This document shows positions 53,428 to 62,467 of a stretch of DNA of 64,000 bases, piece by piece. This DNA comes from Streptomyces mirabilis (GTDB lineage: Bacteria; Actinomycetota; Actinomycetes; Streptomycetales; Streptomycetaceae), in the NCBI RefSeq assembly GCF_039503195.1, contig NZ_JBCJKP010000001.1, positions 8,308,001-8,372,000 on the forward strand, given 5' to 3'. Numbering within the stretch: position 1 is the stretch's first letter; each line of letters opens with the position of its first letter. Made by a program: the position numbers and the translations under genes. A model generated the notes under the pieces. It saw only the letters and a list, made by a program, of their open reading frames with translations, ran no database searches and had not been told where the DNA came from.

Positions 53428-56400
53428 TCAGGGGAAGATCGGGCGGGGGCCCAACAGGAGGGCGGCGAGGCGCAGATACGCCTTGTAGGCCTCGGGGGTC
53501 AGCCAGGAGAGTTCGACCGTGCTGCCCATGGTGAGGTGGCCGTCGCGGGGGACCATCACGACGCCGCGGCAGCGGGAGCTCAGGCCGCGGATACTGGCGG
53601 CGTCGAGCGTCCAGCCGGCCGCGGGGCGGCTGTGGTTGAGGACGACGACGGCCTCGCGGACCAGGTCCGGCAGGTCGAGGGTGACAAGCCGGTCCATGGC
53701 CTGCTGCGCCTGGGTCAGACCGGCGGGGTCGGCCCGCGAGACGATGACCACGCGGTCGGCCGCCCTGAGCACCGTGGGCATGAACTTGTCCGAGTCGACC
53801 AGGGTGAGGTCGAAGTAGTCCCGGGTGGTGCGGGTCACCCGGTGGAAGTCGTAGTCCGTGAACTGGCCGACCGACGCGATGCGCGAGACGGAGTCGTTGG
53901 CGAGAACCTGGAGCCCCGAGCGGTGCGGCGACAGAAACAGCTGGAGATCCTCGAAGTGCCGCACCTCGTGCAGCGACTCGGCCAGGTCCGACAGGCTGGC
54001 CAGGGTGTTGCGGAAGACCCGCCCGCCGATCCGGACCTGGCTGCCCGTGTGCCGGTCGGCGTCGATGGCGAGCACCCGCTCCTGCCGCTGGTCGGCCAGT
54101 ACGGCCCCCAGCACCATCGTGGTCGTGGTGCAGCCGACCCCGTCCTTGACGCCCACGAGCGCGATCCGCAGGGGCTCGGGCAAGGGGGTGCGGATGGTGC
54201 GCATCCACTGCTCGTGGTCGTCCTCCTCGTCGCTCGACGTCTCCGGCTCGGCGACGGGGCCGTCGTCGTCCCCGCCCGTGCCGCCCTCCACGTCCTCCCA
54301 CTCCACCCCGCCCGGCAGCAGCGCCCCGAAGGCGTCCGCCACCTCGCGGGCGGTCGGCCGCCCCGCGGGTTCGGGCTCGACACAGCGCAGCAGCAACTCC
54401 GCGATGGTTTCGTCGAGTTGCGCGAGCTGTGGACTTCTGCGCAGCGTGTCGTTCTCGTACCAGCGCCACGCCCGGCCGGTCGCGGCCTGCAACAGGATGG
54501 AACCGAGGGCGTACACGTCGCCCGCCGTGATCCGGGACTCGCCCCAGTACGTCACCTCGGGCGCCCGGTAGGGGGAGTTGGCCGGCGTGGACGGCGTCGA
54601 CGCGCTCCACGCGCCGTCGATGCGCGCCGACGTCCAGCCGATGAGGTGCAGCGTCGACTCGGTGACCAGCACGGTGCCCGGGGTCAGCGCGCCGTGCACG
54701 ATGCCCTTGTGGTGGCAGCGGGTCAGCGCCCGCGCCAGGTTCCAGCCCAGCCAGGTGAACAGCGGGGTCCCGGGCAGCGCCCCGGCCGCGTCGAGCACGG
54801 CACGCAGGGTGGGCGCGGGCGGACCACCGCTCAGCGTGTCCAGACGCAGCGCCAGCCACGGCGTGGGGCCCTCCAGGTCGCTGCGCACCACGGCGGGCGC
54901 GTACATCCCGTCCATTCGGCGCAGCGCCCGGCGTTCCACGTCGAGCAACTCCCGCGCCACGGGAGAGTCGAAGGAGTGCGACACCCGTAGCAGCACCCGC
55001 TGCCCGTCCTCGTCCTCCCCGATGTACGCGGTGGGCTTGCCGCCCGTGCCGTCGCGTTGCAGCAGCGAGTACGGGCCCAGGGTGTGCAGGTCCTGCAGCC
55101 GCAGCGGCAGCCACGACGGGGCCGCCTCCAGGCCCGACGGCAGCCGCACCTCCTCGTACTCGGTGGTGCGCGGCGGCGTCGGCGCCATCGGTTTGGCACC
55201 CAGGTGGGTGAGGAGACGGTCCTCCAGCCAGGCGAACGGCCGGGTCCCGGGCAGGAGTTCACCCGTCCCGGCGGGATGGGCGAGCCAGGCGGGGAAGTCG
55301 GGGGAGCGGCCCACCAGGGTGCGCAGCCGCGCGGTGACCGCCCGGGTGGTGCGCAGCAGATCGATCGGGGACGCGGTGTCGAGCAGGATCTCCTGGGCCT
55401 CCCCGGCGAAACCGAACCGGCGGTGCTGGGGCGGCAGCCGCTCGTCGACCGGCTCCACCTGACGCATCAGACCGCCCAGGAACACCTCGGCCAGATGCGC
55501 GGTGTCGGCCCGCCACGGCACGGCCGCCTGCACCAGCCGCATCACGGGCACCGTGAGCGGGGACACCGCCGCGAGATGAGCGGCCAGCCGGTAGGCCCCC
55601 GGGGACGCGGCGTCCCGGAACCTGAGCACGGCGTCCGCCGCGCCACCGCCCCGGGTGTCGGCCCCGGCCCGTGGCGCCTTTGCCTGCAGCGGCGCCAGCA
55701 GGGGCAGCTCCGCGCTGCCGCCCGGCGAGGCCACCAGCCGCGCCCACGCGGCGACCGCCGGGGGATACGGCTCCAGTACGGGGACGGGGACCCCGGGGAA
55801 CTCGTCACCGAGCCCCGGCGGCAGCAACGGGTCGGCGACCTCCCAGGTGTCGTTCGCCGCGCCGCGCCGCCGGGTCGTCACCAGCCACGGCTCCGAGCGG
55901 ATGCCCGACCCGTCCCACATGTGGGAGGGCAGCGCGTGCATGATCGCCGTCGGCCCCTGGTGCGCCCAGCGTTCCAGCGCCGCGTGCAGTCGCCCGTCCC
56001 GCCAGCAGGCGCCGACGCCGTCGCTGATCACCAGCACCAGCGTGCCGCCCGAGGGGTCGGCGACCGACGCGGGGGAGAGCAGCGGCGCGTGTGGGTCGAA
56101 GGGGCGGGAGCGCAGCAGCGGTGCCCCCGCCGACCGGGTGTCCAGGCCGTGCACACGGATGTCGCGGAAGGCGCCGAGGCGTTCCAGCAGGGCGCGCAGT
56201 TCCATCGCCAGCCGCCGCCACAGCAGCATCGAGATGCCGTCGTCGATGAGCAGGGTGAGGTCGAGCCAGCGCTGCCGGGCGGGGCGGGTCACCACATCGG
56301 GCAGTCCCGTCTCGGCCATGGCCGCCGCCGTCGCCTCCTCGTCGAACTCCCGCTTCAACGGCCCCGGCTGGGGCTGTTTCAGCAGCCGGAGCGCACGGCT

Positions 56401-56898
56401 GAGGCGCAGTTCGTCCGACCCGAGCGCCTTCTCCTCGGGGACCCGTACGGGCAGCGCGCCCTCGCCGGGCGCGCCACGCAGCCCCGGCGCGGCGAGGTCC
56501 GCGAACTCGGGTGCGCTGCGCGCCGCCGCCGCCGCGTGCAGCGCGCCCAGCAGCTGGGCGGGAGGCGGCGGCTGGGTCGGCGTGGCGGGCGCGGGGGAGT
56601 CGAGCTCGGCCGGGGCGGGGCCGGCCGTGGAGCGCTCGGCGTCTCCCGCGCCGGCGCCCGGTGGCGGCACGGCGTCCGCGGTCAGCGCGCTCGCGAGCGG
56701 CGCCGTGGCTCCCGGGGGAAGCCGCGTCGCCAGCCACAGGGTGTCGAGCAGTTCATGGATCGACAGCTCGTGACCGGCCAGCCGGCCGAGTTTGCTCAAC
56801 GGGGGCAGGATCGGCGGGGCACCCGTGACGTGCGAGCCGCCGGATTCGCCACCGGCGTCACGCGGGTTCCTCCCGTCGCCCCCGTCGCCCCCGCGCAC
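53428..56898 (-). CDS. SAV_2336-type protein: vWA-like domain + pseudokinase + MinD-like NTPase
   Basis: A 1156-residue three-part protein. Residues 1-200 are Pro/Ala rich; 205-400 form a vWA-like domain (LDLTLLIDDGISM near 213-225 as a MIDAS-like site, LVLVISDGVGACWRDG near 287-302). Residues 608-865 are kinase-like but degenerate: LLRV in place of VAxK, IVHGALTPGTVLV in place of HRDLKPxN, and IGWTSA in place of DFG. Residues 910-1150 are MinD/ParA-like, with VGVKDGVGCTTTT where the P-loop Lys is Cys, and LVDSDKFMP. GTG 56898 lies just after the MoxR stop; longer frames overlap MoxR. It probably senses a signal and works with MoxR through the vWA domain (inference). Confidence 0.83.
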   Translation of the reverse strand: MRGGDGGDGRNPRDAGGESGGSHVTGAPPILPPLSKLGRLAGHELSIHELLDTLWLATRLPPGATAPLASALTADAVPPPGAGAGDAERSTAGPAPAELDSPAPATPTQPPPPAQLLGALHAAAAARSAPEFADLAAPGLRGAPGEGALPVRVPEEKALGSDELRLSRALRLLKQPQPGPLKREFDEEATAAAMAETGLPDVVTRPARQRWLDLTLLIDDGISMLLWRRLAMELRALLERLGAFRDIRVHGLDTRSAGAPLLRSRPFDPHAPLLSPASVADPSGGTLVLVISDGVGACWRDGRLHAALERWAHQGPTAIMHALPSHMWDGSGIRSEPWLVTTRRRGAANDTWEVADPLLPPGLGDEFPGVPVPVLEPYPPAVAAWARLVASPGGSAELPLLAPLQAKAPRAGADTRGGGAADAVLRFRDAASPGAYRLAAHLAAVSPLTVPVMRLVQAAVPWRADTAHLAEVFLGGLMRQVEPVDERLPPQHRRFGFAGEAQEILLDTASPIDLLRTTRAVTARLRTLVGRSPDFPAWLAHPAGTGELLPGTRPFAWLEDRLLTHLGAKPMAPTPPRTTEYEEVRLPSGLEAAPSWLPLRLQDLHTLGPYSLLQRDGTGGKPTAYIGEDEDGQRVLLRVSHSFDSPVARELLDVERRALRRMDGMYAPAVVRSDLEGPTPWLALRLDTLSGGPPAPTLRAVLDAAGALPGTPLFTWLGWNLARALTRCHHKGIVHGALTPGTVLVTESTLHLIGWTSARIDGAWSASTPSTPANSPYRAPEVTYWGESRITAGDVYALGSILLQAATGRAWRWYENDTLRRSPQLAQLDETIAELLLRCVEPEPAGRPTAREVADAFGALLPGGVEWEDVEGGTGGDDDGPVAEPETSSDEEDDHEQWMRTIRTPLPEPLRIALVGVKDGVGCTTTTMVLGAVLADQRQERVLAIDADRHTGSQVRIGGRVFRNTLASLSDLAESLHEVRHFEDLQLFLSPHRSGLQVLANDSVSRIASVGQFTDYDFHRVTRTTRDYFDLTLVDSDKFMPTVLRAADRVVIVSRADPAGLTQAQQAMDRLVTLDLPDLVREAVVVLNHSRPAAGWTLDAASIRGLSSRCRGVVMVPRDGHLTMGSTVELSWLTPEAYKAYLRLAALLLGPRPIFP

Positions 56899-56899
56899 G

Positions 56900-57856
56900 C
56901 TAGACCATCCCGCCCAGGCGGTGGAGTACGGCGTCCAGCAGCCCTTCGGCGTCCAGATCGACTCCGCCCTTGCGCAGGAACACGGCGTTGAGCAGCTGGT
57001 CGGTGGCGAGTTCGCCCGGTGCCCGGCGGTTGAGGAAGGCGTGCAGCAGGTCGTCCACGTCGGACAGCGCGTCCTCACCGAGATGCGCGGCGACGATGTC
57101 CCGCAGCCGGGCCTCGTCCGGGTCCGGCAGATCGAGCCGTACGCAGCGGCGCATGAAGGCGGGCGGGAAGTCCCGTTCGCCGTTGCTGGTGATCACCACG
57201 ACCGGGAACTCCCGGCAGCGCACCACCCCGCGCGTCACGGTGACCCGCTCGCCGCCCGAGCCATGGGTCAGCACCGGCACCTCGGACTGGGTCTCCGGCA
57301 GCCGGGACAGCTCGGGTATCTCGAACTCGCCCTCCTCGAACACGGTCAGCAGATCGTTCGGGAGGTCGACGTCACCCTTGTCGAGCTCGTCCACGAGCAG
57401 CAGCCGCGGCCGGTCGCGCGGCACCAGGGCGGTACCGAGCGGTCCGAGCCGCACATAGGTGCCGATGTCGGGCTCGGGGTCCCCGCGCTCCTGGCGCAGA
57501 TGCGTCTCACGCAGCCTGCCGATCGCGTCGTAGCCGTACAGGGCGTCCTTGAGGACCGAGCGGCTGTTGACGGGCCACTGGAGCACCGGTCCGAGGGACA
57601 GCTCGTGCGCGACGGCGTGCGCCAGCGAGGACTTGCCGGTGCCGGGGTGCCCGGTGACGAGCAGCGGGCGACGCAGATGGAGGGCGGCGCTGACCACGTC
57701 CGCCTCCGTGCGCCCGATCAGATACGGACGGTGCCGCGGGCGGCCGCCCGGCCCGTCGCCGAACTGCCGCCAGGGCGGCGCCTCGGGGAACTCCACCTCA
57801 CGGGCCACGCGGTCACCGCGGAACAGTCGCCACCCGTCCGGTGTCTGCTGGGTCAT
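56900..57856 (-). CDS. MoxR-type AAA+ ATPase
   Basis: A 318-residue AAA+ ATPase. Walker A GHPGTGKSS is at residues 69-77, Walker B LLLVDELDKGD near 152-162, and sensor/arginine regions VVVITSNGERDFPPAFMRRC near 230-250. MoxR ATPases act as chaperones that remodel vWA-containing partners, and here the vWA-like protein is encoded by the next gene. ATG 57856 overlaps the trypsin-like gene stop (ATGA). A longer frame to 58111 is a shadow. Confidence 0.87.
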   Translation of the reverse strand: MTQQTPDGWRLFRGDRVAREVEFPEAPPWRQFGDGPGGRPRHRPYLIGRTEADVVSAALHLRRPLLVTGHPGTGKSSLAHAVAHELSLGPVLQWPVNSRSVLKDALYGYDAIGRLRETHLRQERGDPEPDIGTYVRLGPLGTALVPRDRPRLLLVDELDKGDVDLPNDLLTVFEEGEFEIPELSRLPETQSEVPVLTHGSGGERVTVTRGVVRCREFPVVVITSNGERDFPPAFMRRCVRLDLPDPDEARLRDIVAAHLGEDALSDVDDLLHAFLNRRAPGELATDQLLNAVFLRKGGVDLDAEGLLDAVLHRLGGMV

Positions 57857-60072
57857 CCTGTCCGCTCCGTTCCTTCCGAGGGGTCGGCGAGCTGGAGTTC
57901 GTCGGGCAGCGGCAGCTCGATGTCCTCCCACACCAGGGCGGGACGCGCGGGCACCACCCGGTCCGCGTAGGCGCGGACCCTGAAGTGCCGTACGCGCTCC
58001 GGGAGTCCGTCCACGGGACCGTGCGGTGCCAGGGCGTCGAGCGGGGCGCAGTCGTCCGGACCGGGAGCTGCCCGGTCCCAGAGCACGACCGGCACCCCCA
58101 TCACCAGGCACACGGGCAGCAACTCGCCGCGGTGCTCGGTGCTTCCGTGCACAAGGACGCGCGCGGTGTCCCGATGGGTTGTCTTCAGCAGCCCGATGAG
58201 TCCCGCCCTGCCGCCGATCCTGTGGTCCGCGAGGAGGATGTCGCTCTGGTGACGGGAGTTCCAGCGTCGCTTGAGATCGGCGGGTCCGGTGCGCGAGCGC
58301 CGCCGGATCTTCGGGCAGCGCAGCACGAGGTGGAAGTCCTCACCGAGTCGCGCGGAGATGTACTCCTCGGCGCCCGCCCCGTCCCACTCGTCGAGCGCGA
58401 GCTCCAGCGCGTCCGGCGGCACCGACACGGCGACCAGCGCGACCCCGTCCCCGGCGCCCTCCGCGCCCCAGGCCACCTCCCGGATCAGCCGGGCGATCTC
58501 CCGTCCGGTGCGCGGCCGGTCGGACTCCGAGGCGGCACGCGCCGGGGTGCCGTCGGGGCGCAGCCGCCACACCGAGCAGCGGTAGTGGTCCGCCGGGTCC
58601 TTGGTGTACCGGTCCAGTTCCACCAGGACCCGTACACCGGCCGGCGCGGACCGCCGGGACCAGCGGTCCGCGTCACCGCGCCGCTCCTGCAGCGCCGAGG
58701 GGTGAATGCCCAGGCGGGCGGCGACCCGGGCGCTCCACTCCCGCAGCGCCTGCCGGGCCAGATCGCCGGACGTCTCCGCCGCCACGTACTCGACGACCCG
58801 CAGCAGCGCGGGCAGCCGGGGCGACTCGTCGGGCACGGGCGACCCGTCCCCGTACCAGCCCTCCAGTTCGTGGACGACCGCGGGCACGGCCGACGGTGCC
58901 AGGCGGGCCGCCTGCAGCGAGCGCGGCAGGTCCACGTAGGGCAGCGCGGCGGTCGCGGCCCGCGGCAGCAGGCCCGGATCGTGCTCGGTGAGATGCTCCA
59001 GCTTGACCACCAGCGCCCGGTGTTCGGCCACCGACAGCAGCCGCGCGGCCTCCGTCAGCCGGCCCAGCGCGAGCAGCCGGTCGAGCTCGGCACGTCCGCG
59101 CGGATCGTCCGCCACCTTGGGCGCGAGCGACTCGGCGAGCGTGGGCAGCGCCCGCTCCGTGCCGCTGAGCAGATGGGCGAGCTCCTCCACGGTCGGCGCG
59201 CTCCCGTCGCCCGGGGCCCGCAGCGTGAGCTGGGCGGCGAGCACGGTGGCGTGGTCGGCGCGCGCCCGCGGGTCGCCCAGTAGGCTGTGCAGCGGGCCGA
59301 CCATCATGTCGCGCACCGACTCGGCCTCGGCGAGGGTCGCGGCCGACCGCTCCCGGCCGCCGTTCACATGCTCGGGTGCCGCCCCGACCCGGGCCAGCTC
59401 CCGCAGGACCGACTGCCAGCCGAGCCCCCAGCTGCGCCGCAGCGTGTGCTGGGCCGAGAACGCCCCGTCGGGCGCGGTGATCCGTCCCACGACCAGGCCG
59501 ACGGCCGCCCGGTCGGTCACCGACCAGAGGGGCCCGCCGCTGTAGCCCTCGTCGACCGCCGCGCCGGACAACTGTCCGTCGAGATAGCAGATCCGGCCGT
59601 CGTACGCCCCCACCCGCGCGTCGGCGTACGAGAACGGCTGCCCGCCGCCGTACCAGGCCCGTACCTGCTGGCCGCGCTCCATCTCCAGCCAGCGCAGCGG
59701 GCTCACGGGCGGGGGAGGCGCCTCGTCGAGTTCGAGGACGGCCAGATCGCCGTCCCACTCCAGGGAGCCGTCGGCGACCGGGCCGTACTGCGGGGACCGC
59801 GGCGGTATCCAGGCGACCAGCCGGGCCTGGTGCAGATCCGCGGCGGACAGCACCGGGAAGGACACGTCGAGGGTGACCTCCCCCGGGTTGTGCGGGCTGA
59901 GGCTGCGCAGCCCGAGCGCCAGGTTGATGACATGTGCGCAGGTCAGCAGCCTGCGGCCGGAGAGGTAGACACCCGCCCCGGCGGTCCGGCCGCGATCGCT
60001 GGACAGGACGCGCACCAGCGCGCCGCGGGCGTCGCCGGACGACGGGTCGTCCGGCGATCCGAACCAGGTCAC
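57853..60072 (-). CDS. trypsin-like serine protease with VMAP-type C-terminal region
   Basis: A 739-residue protein. Residues 1-205 are a trypsin-fold protease with the full triad: His47 in LLTCAHVIN, Asp109 in WDGDLAVLEL and Ser178 in EGYSGGPLW. There is no signal peptide, so it is cytoplasmic. Residues 210-480 are helical; the C-terminal part (RVLVELDRYTKDPADHYRC to WEDIELPLPDELQL) resembles the VMAP-C domain of vWA-MoxR-associated proteins. GTG 60072 overlaps the Trypco1 gene. It is the likely effector, released or activated when the MoxR/vWA partners respond to a trigger (inference from the family). Confidence 0.85.
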   Translation of the reverse strand: MTWFGSPDDPSSGDARGALVRVLSSDRGRTAGAGVYLSGRRLLTCAHVINLALGLRSLSPHNPGEVTLDVSFPVLSAADLHQARLVAWIPPRSPQYGPVADGSLEWDGDLAVLELDEAPPPPVSPLRWLEMERGQQVRAWYGGGQPFSYADARVGAYDGRICYLDGQLSGAAVDEGYSGGPLWSVTDRAAVGLVVGRITAPDGAFSAQHTLRRSWGLGWQSVLRELARVGAAPEHVNGGRERSAATLAEAESVRDMMVGPLHSLLGDPRARADHATVLAAQLTLRAPGDGSAPTVEELAHLLSGTERALPTLAESLAPKVADDPRGRAELDRLLALGRLTEAARLLSVAEHRALVVKLEHLTEHDPGLLPRAATAALPYVDLPRSLQAARLAPSAVPAVVHELEGWYGDGSPVPDESPRLPALLRVVEYVAAETSGDLARQALREWSARVAARLGIHPSALQERRGDADRWSRRSAPAGVRVLVELDRYTKDPADHYRCSVWRLRPDGTPARAASESDRPRTGREIARLIREVAWGAEGAGDGVALVAVSVPPDALELALDEWDGAGAEEYISARLGEDFHLVLRCPKIRRRSRTGPADLKRRWNSRHQSDILLADHRIGGRAGLIGLLKTTHRDTARVLVHGSTEHRGELLPVCLVMGVPVVLWDRAAPGPDDCAPLDALAPHGPVDGLPERVRHFRVRAYADRVVPARPALVWEDIELPLPDELQLADPSEGTERTG

Positions 60073-60455
60073 GGCTCCGTCCGGCGGGGCAGCTGCCAGG
60101 TCGCCGAAATGGTCATGCTGGCCTGGCCGTTGGCCCCGACGATGCCGATCTTCAGGTCCTGTCCGATCTGGATGCCGAAGTCGACGGAGATCTCGTGCGG
60201 TGGGTCGGGTATCCCGCGGATCGCGTCGTGCACCTGCTGCAGTACAGGCCCCAGCGGGCTCAGCACACTGCGCAGACCGTCCGTCGCCAGCGACGCGACC
60301 CGCGCGCCACGCCCGACCGGGACCACCCCGGAAATGCCGCCCGGCAGATCGGCGTCGACGGCCGGGGCCGCCGACGCCTCCCCCGCGGCCGCGAGTTCGA
60401 GCCGGACGTGGGCCCCGTCGTCGAGGGCGAACTCCATGTAGTCGTAGTGCGGCAC
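60069..60455 (-). CDS. Trypco1 (CU044_2847) family protein
   Basis: A 128-residue protein with a beta-rich N-terminus (EFALDDGAHVRLELA) and the typical end EISVDFGIQIGQDLKIGIVG followed by ASMTISATWQL. This matches trypsin-co-occurring domain 1, which is nearly always encoded beside cytoplasmic trypsin-like proteases and may inhibit or guide them. GTG 60455 is used; ATG 60437 is an in-frame alternative, and neither has a clear ribosome site. It is the first gene of the four-gene operon. Confidence 0.82.
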   Translation of the reverse strand: MPHYDYMEFALDDGAHVRLELAAAGEASAAPAVDADLPGGISGVVPVGRGARVASLATDGLRSVLSPLGPVLQQVHDAIRGIPDPPHEISVDFGIQIGQDLKIGIVGANGQASMTISATWQLPRRTEP

Positions 60456-60525
60456 ACGGGCATTGTGCCGATCAATGCCCCGTGAAGGTAGTGAAGTTGA
60501 GGAATCCGCCGTAGCCAATGCGCGA
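60456..60525. promoter_or_regulatory. leader of the conflict-system operon with an inverted repeat
   Basis: The 70 bases between the NUDIX stop and the Trypco1 start contain GGGCAT (60458-60463) and ATGCCC (60475-60480) separated by 11 bases, a possible operator or small hairpin. The gap is short, so the promoter may lie within or before the NUDIX gene. No convincing -10/-35 pair was found. Confidence 0.35.
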
Positions 60526-61017
60526 CTAGCCCACCCGGTGGCCGTTCTCCAGCTCCGCGGTTCCGCCGCCCTCCGTCAGCACGTCCAGCGCGGCGAGGAC
60601 CCGGCGGCCGAGTGCGCCCGGCAGGTACTCGGCCAGCTCCCCCCGCGGCACCAGCCGCCACGACAGCAGCTCCTCCTCCTGCAGCCGGATCGTCTTGAGC
60701 TCCCGCTCGCCGAGGACTCCGCCGTCGTACAGGTAGGCGACCAGCGGGGGTCGCGCCGTCCCGTGCACCCAGTCGACCGCGAGCAGCGGACCGAGTTCGA
60801 GGTCGAGCCCGATCTCCTCGGCTGTCTCGCGGCGCGCGCCCTGGCGCGGAGTCTCCCCGTCGTCCGACTCGACGGTGCCACCCGGAAGGGCCCAGCCCTC
60901 ACGGTAGTTCGGCTCGACGAGCAGCACCCGGCCGTCACCGTCGCGGAAGAGCGCGGCCGCACCGGCGAGGACACGGGGGAGGCCCGCGATGTACGTGGCG
61001 AAGTCTGGAGAGGTCAT
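60526..61017 (-). CDS. NUDIX hydrolase
   Basis: A 163-residue NUDIX hydrolase. The NUDIX box runs from GGTVESDDGETPRQGA to RRETAEEIGLD with all Glu ligands. It hydrolyses a nucleoside diphosphate linked to another group; ADP-ribose is one candidate because an ADP-ribosylglycohydrolase gene lies next to it, but that is inference. ATG 61017 is preceded by GGAGAGG. It reads into the Trypco1 operon 70 bases away and may share its transcript. Confidence 0.87.
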   Translation of the reverse strand: MTSPDFATYIAGLPRVLAGAAALFRDGDGRVLLVEPNYREGWALPGGTVESDDGETPRQGARRETAEEIGLDLELGPLLAVDWVHGTARPPLVAYLYDGGVLGERELKTIRLQEEELLSWRLVPRGELAEYLPGALGRRVLAALDVLTEGGGTAELENGHRVG

Positions 61018-61182
61018 CCCCGAAGCGTAACGAGCCTGCGCGGCCCCTCCTCGGACGTGCTGTCCGCCTCGGCGAAGCACTGCGCGCCCCCTGGGAGGCC
61101 GTCGCCGCGGCGGCGCGAGGCTGGTCCTGCCGACGACGGGGATCACGACGCACGTGTTCGAGACGGCCCCGACATTCGTCGG

Positions 61183-62322
61183 CTAGGACAGGCCCTGGAC
61201 GTCGGTCCCGGCACCGGACGGCCCCTCGGCCTCGGCTTCGGCCTCCGTCTCCGCGTCCGTCACCATCAGCGCGAGCGTCCGCGCGGCCAGCTCACTGATC
61301 CGTACGCCGTCGAAGCCGAACACCGCGCTGCGTACGGTGTCCTCCAGCGGGTCCTTCCACTGCGCGGGAATGGCCTCGGCCCCGCACAGGACCCCGGCCA
61401 CCGAGCCCGCCGTCGCGCCGTTCGAGTCGGTGTCCAGGCCGCCGCGGACGGTCAGCGTGATGGTCCGGGTGAAGTCGCCGTCGCCGTAGAGCAGCCCGGC
61501 CGTGAGGACGGCGGCGTTCGGGATCGTGTGGATCCAGCCGAGCCCGGCGGTCTCCTCGGACACCGTGGTGAGCGTGTCCTCCCAGGTCATCCGGGTCTCG
61601 TGAAGCGTGAGCACCCGGCGTACGGTGCGGGCGAGGCGGCTGCTCGCGGGGATGACGGTCAGCGCCGTGTCCAGTGCGTGGCGGACCGTGGGCGCGGTGA
61701 ACGCGGCCGAGACGAGCGCCGCCGCCCACATCGCCCCGTACACGCCGTTGCCGGTGTGGGACAGCACGGCGTCCCGACGCGCGAGGGAGGCCGCCCGGCG
61801 CGGCGCACCCGGGTTGGTCCAGCCGTGGACATCGGCGCGGATCAGGGCGCCGATCCACTCCTGGTAGGGGTTGTCGTACGTCGCCGTCAGCGGCGGTTTG
61901 ATGCCGTTGGCGAGGTTGCGGTACGCGGCCCGCTCCGCCGTGAACGTCTGCAGATACGGCAGCCGCAGCAGCCACAGGTCGCCGACCTGTTCGGTGCTGA
62001 AACCGAAACCGTGTGTCTCCAGCAGGTGCAGGCCCAGGATCGCGTAGTCGACGTCGTCGTCACGGCAGCTGCCGTGGATACGGCCGCGCACGCATTGCCG
62101 CCACTCGGGCCGCAGCTCGAACTCGCCGGCGTCACCGTCGGTGGCGGGCTCGGGAAGATAGTCGGTGAGCGGCAGGGCGGCGGCCTGTCGCAGATAGCGG
62201 TCGATACGGTCCCGCGTCCAGTGGTCGCCCTGCTCGACCGGCTTGCCGAGCATGTTGCCCGCGATCCGGCCCAGCCAGCCCCCGAGAACGCGGTCCGCGA
62301 GTTCGGTGCCCACAGGGGTCAT
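61183..62322 (-). CDS. ADP-ribosylglycohydrolase family protein
   Basis: A 379-residue member of the ADP-ribosylglycohydrolase (DraG/ARH3) superfamily. N-terminal GGWLGRIAGNMLGKPVEQ, then CRDDDVDYAILGLHLLE, and the metal-binding GGLDTDSNGATAGSVAGVL near residue 300 are intact. The family removes ADP-ribose from proteins or small molecules. The C-terminus carries an acidic tail with repeated Glu-Ala. It is divergent from the glycerate kinase gene, with a 145-base gap, and 165 bases precede the NUDIX gene. Confidence 0.85.
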   Translation of the reverse strand: MTPVGTELADRVLGGWLGRIAGNMLGKPVEQGDHWTRDRIDRYLRQAAALPLTDYLPEPATDGDAGEFELRPEWRQCVRGRIHGSCRDDDVDYAILGLHLLETHGFGFSTEQVGDLWLLRLPYLQTFTAERAAYRNLANGIKPPLTATYDNPYQEWIGALIRADVHGWTNPGAPRRAASLARRDAVLSHTGNGVYGAMWAAALVSAAFTAPTVRHALDTALTVIPASSRLARTVRRVLTLHETRMTWEDTLTTVSEETAGLGWIHTIPNAAVLTAGLLYGDGDFTRTITLTVRGGLDTDSNGATAGSVAGVLCGAEAIPAQWKDPLEDTVRSAVFGFDGVRISELAARTLALMVTDAETEAEAEAEGPSGAGTDVQGLS

Positions 62323-62467
62323 AGCTCCGGTTTACCCAATTCCGGGCATGAGCGTGCGGTGTTCCACGGGCCGGTCGGGGCATGACGGCGGGGGCGTCCT
62401 CCGGTTAAGGTCGCAGCGGCGCGACTGCCTTGACGTGTGCGAGGCCGGAAAGCAAGGGGAATGCAAG

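Noticed and set aside
53428..57078. Longer start of the vWA-pseudokinase-MinD protein
   Set aside because: Would overlap the MoxR gene by 180 bases; GTG 56898 directly follows the MoxR stop.
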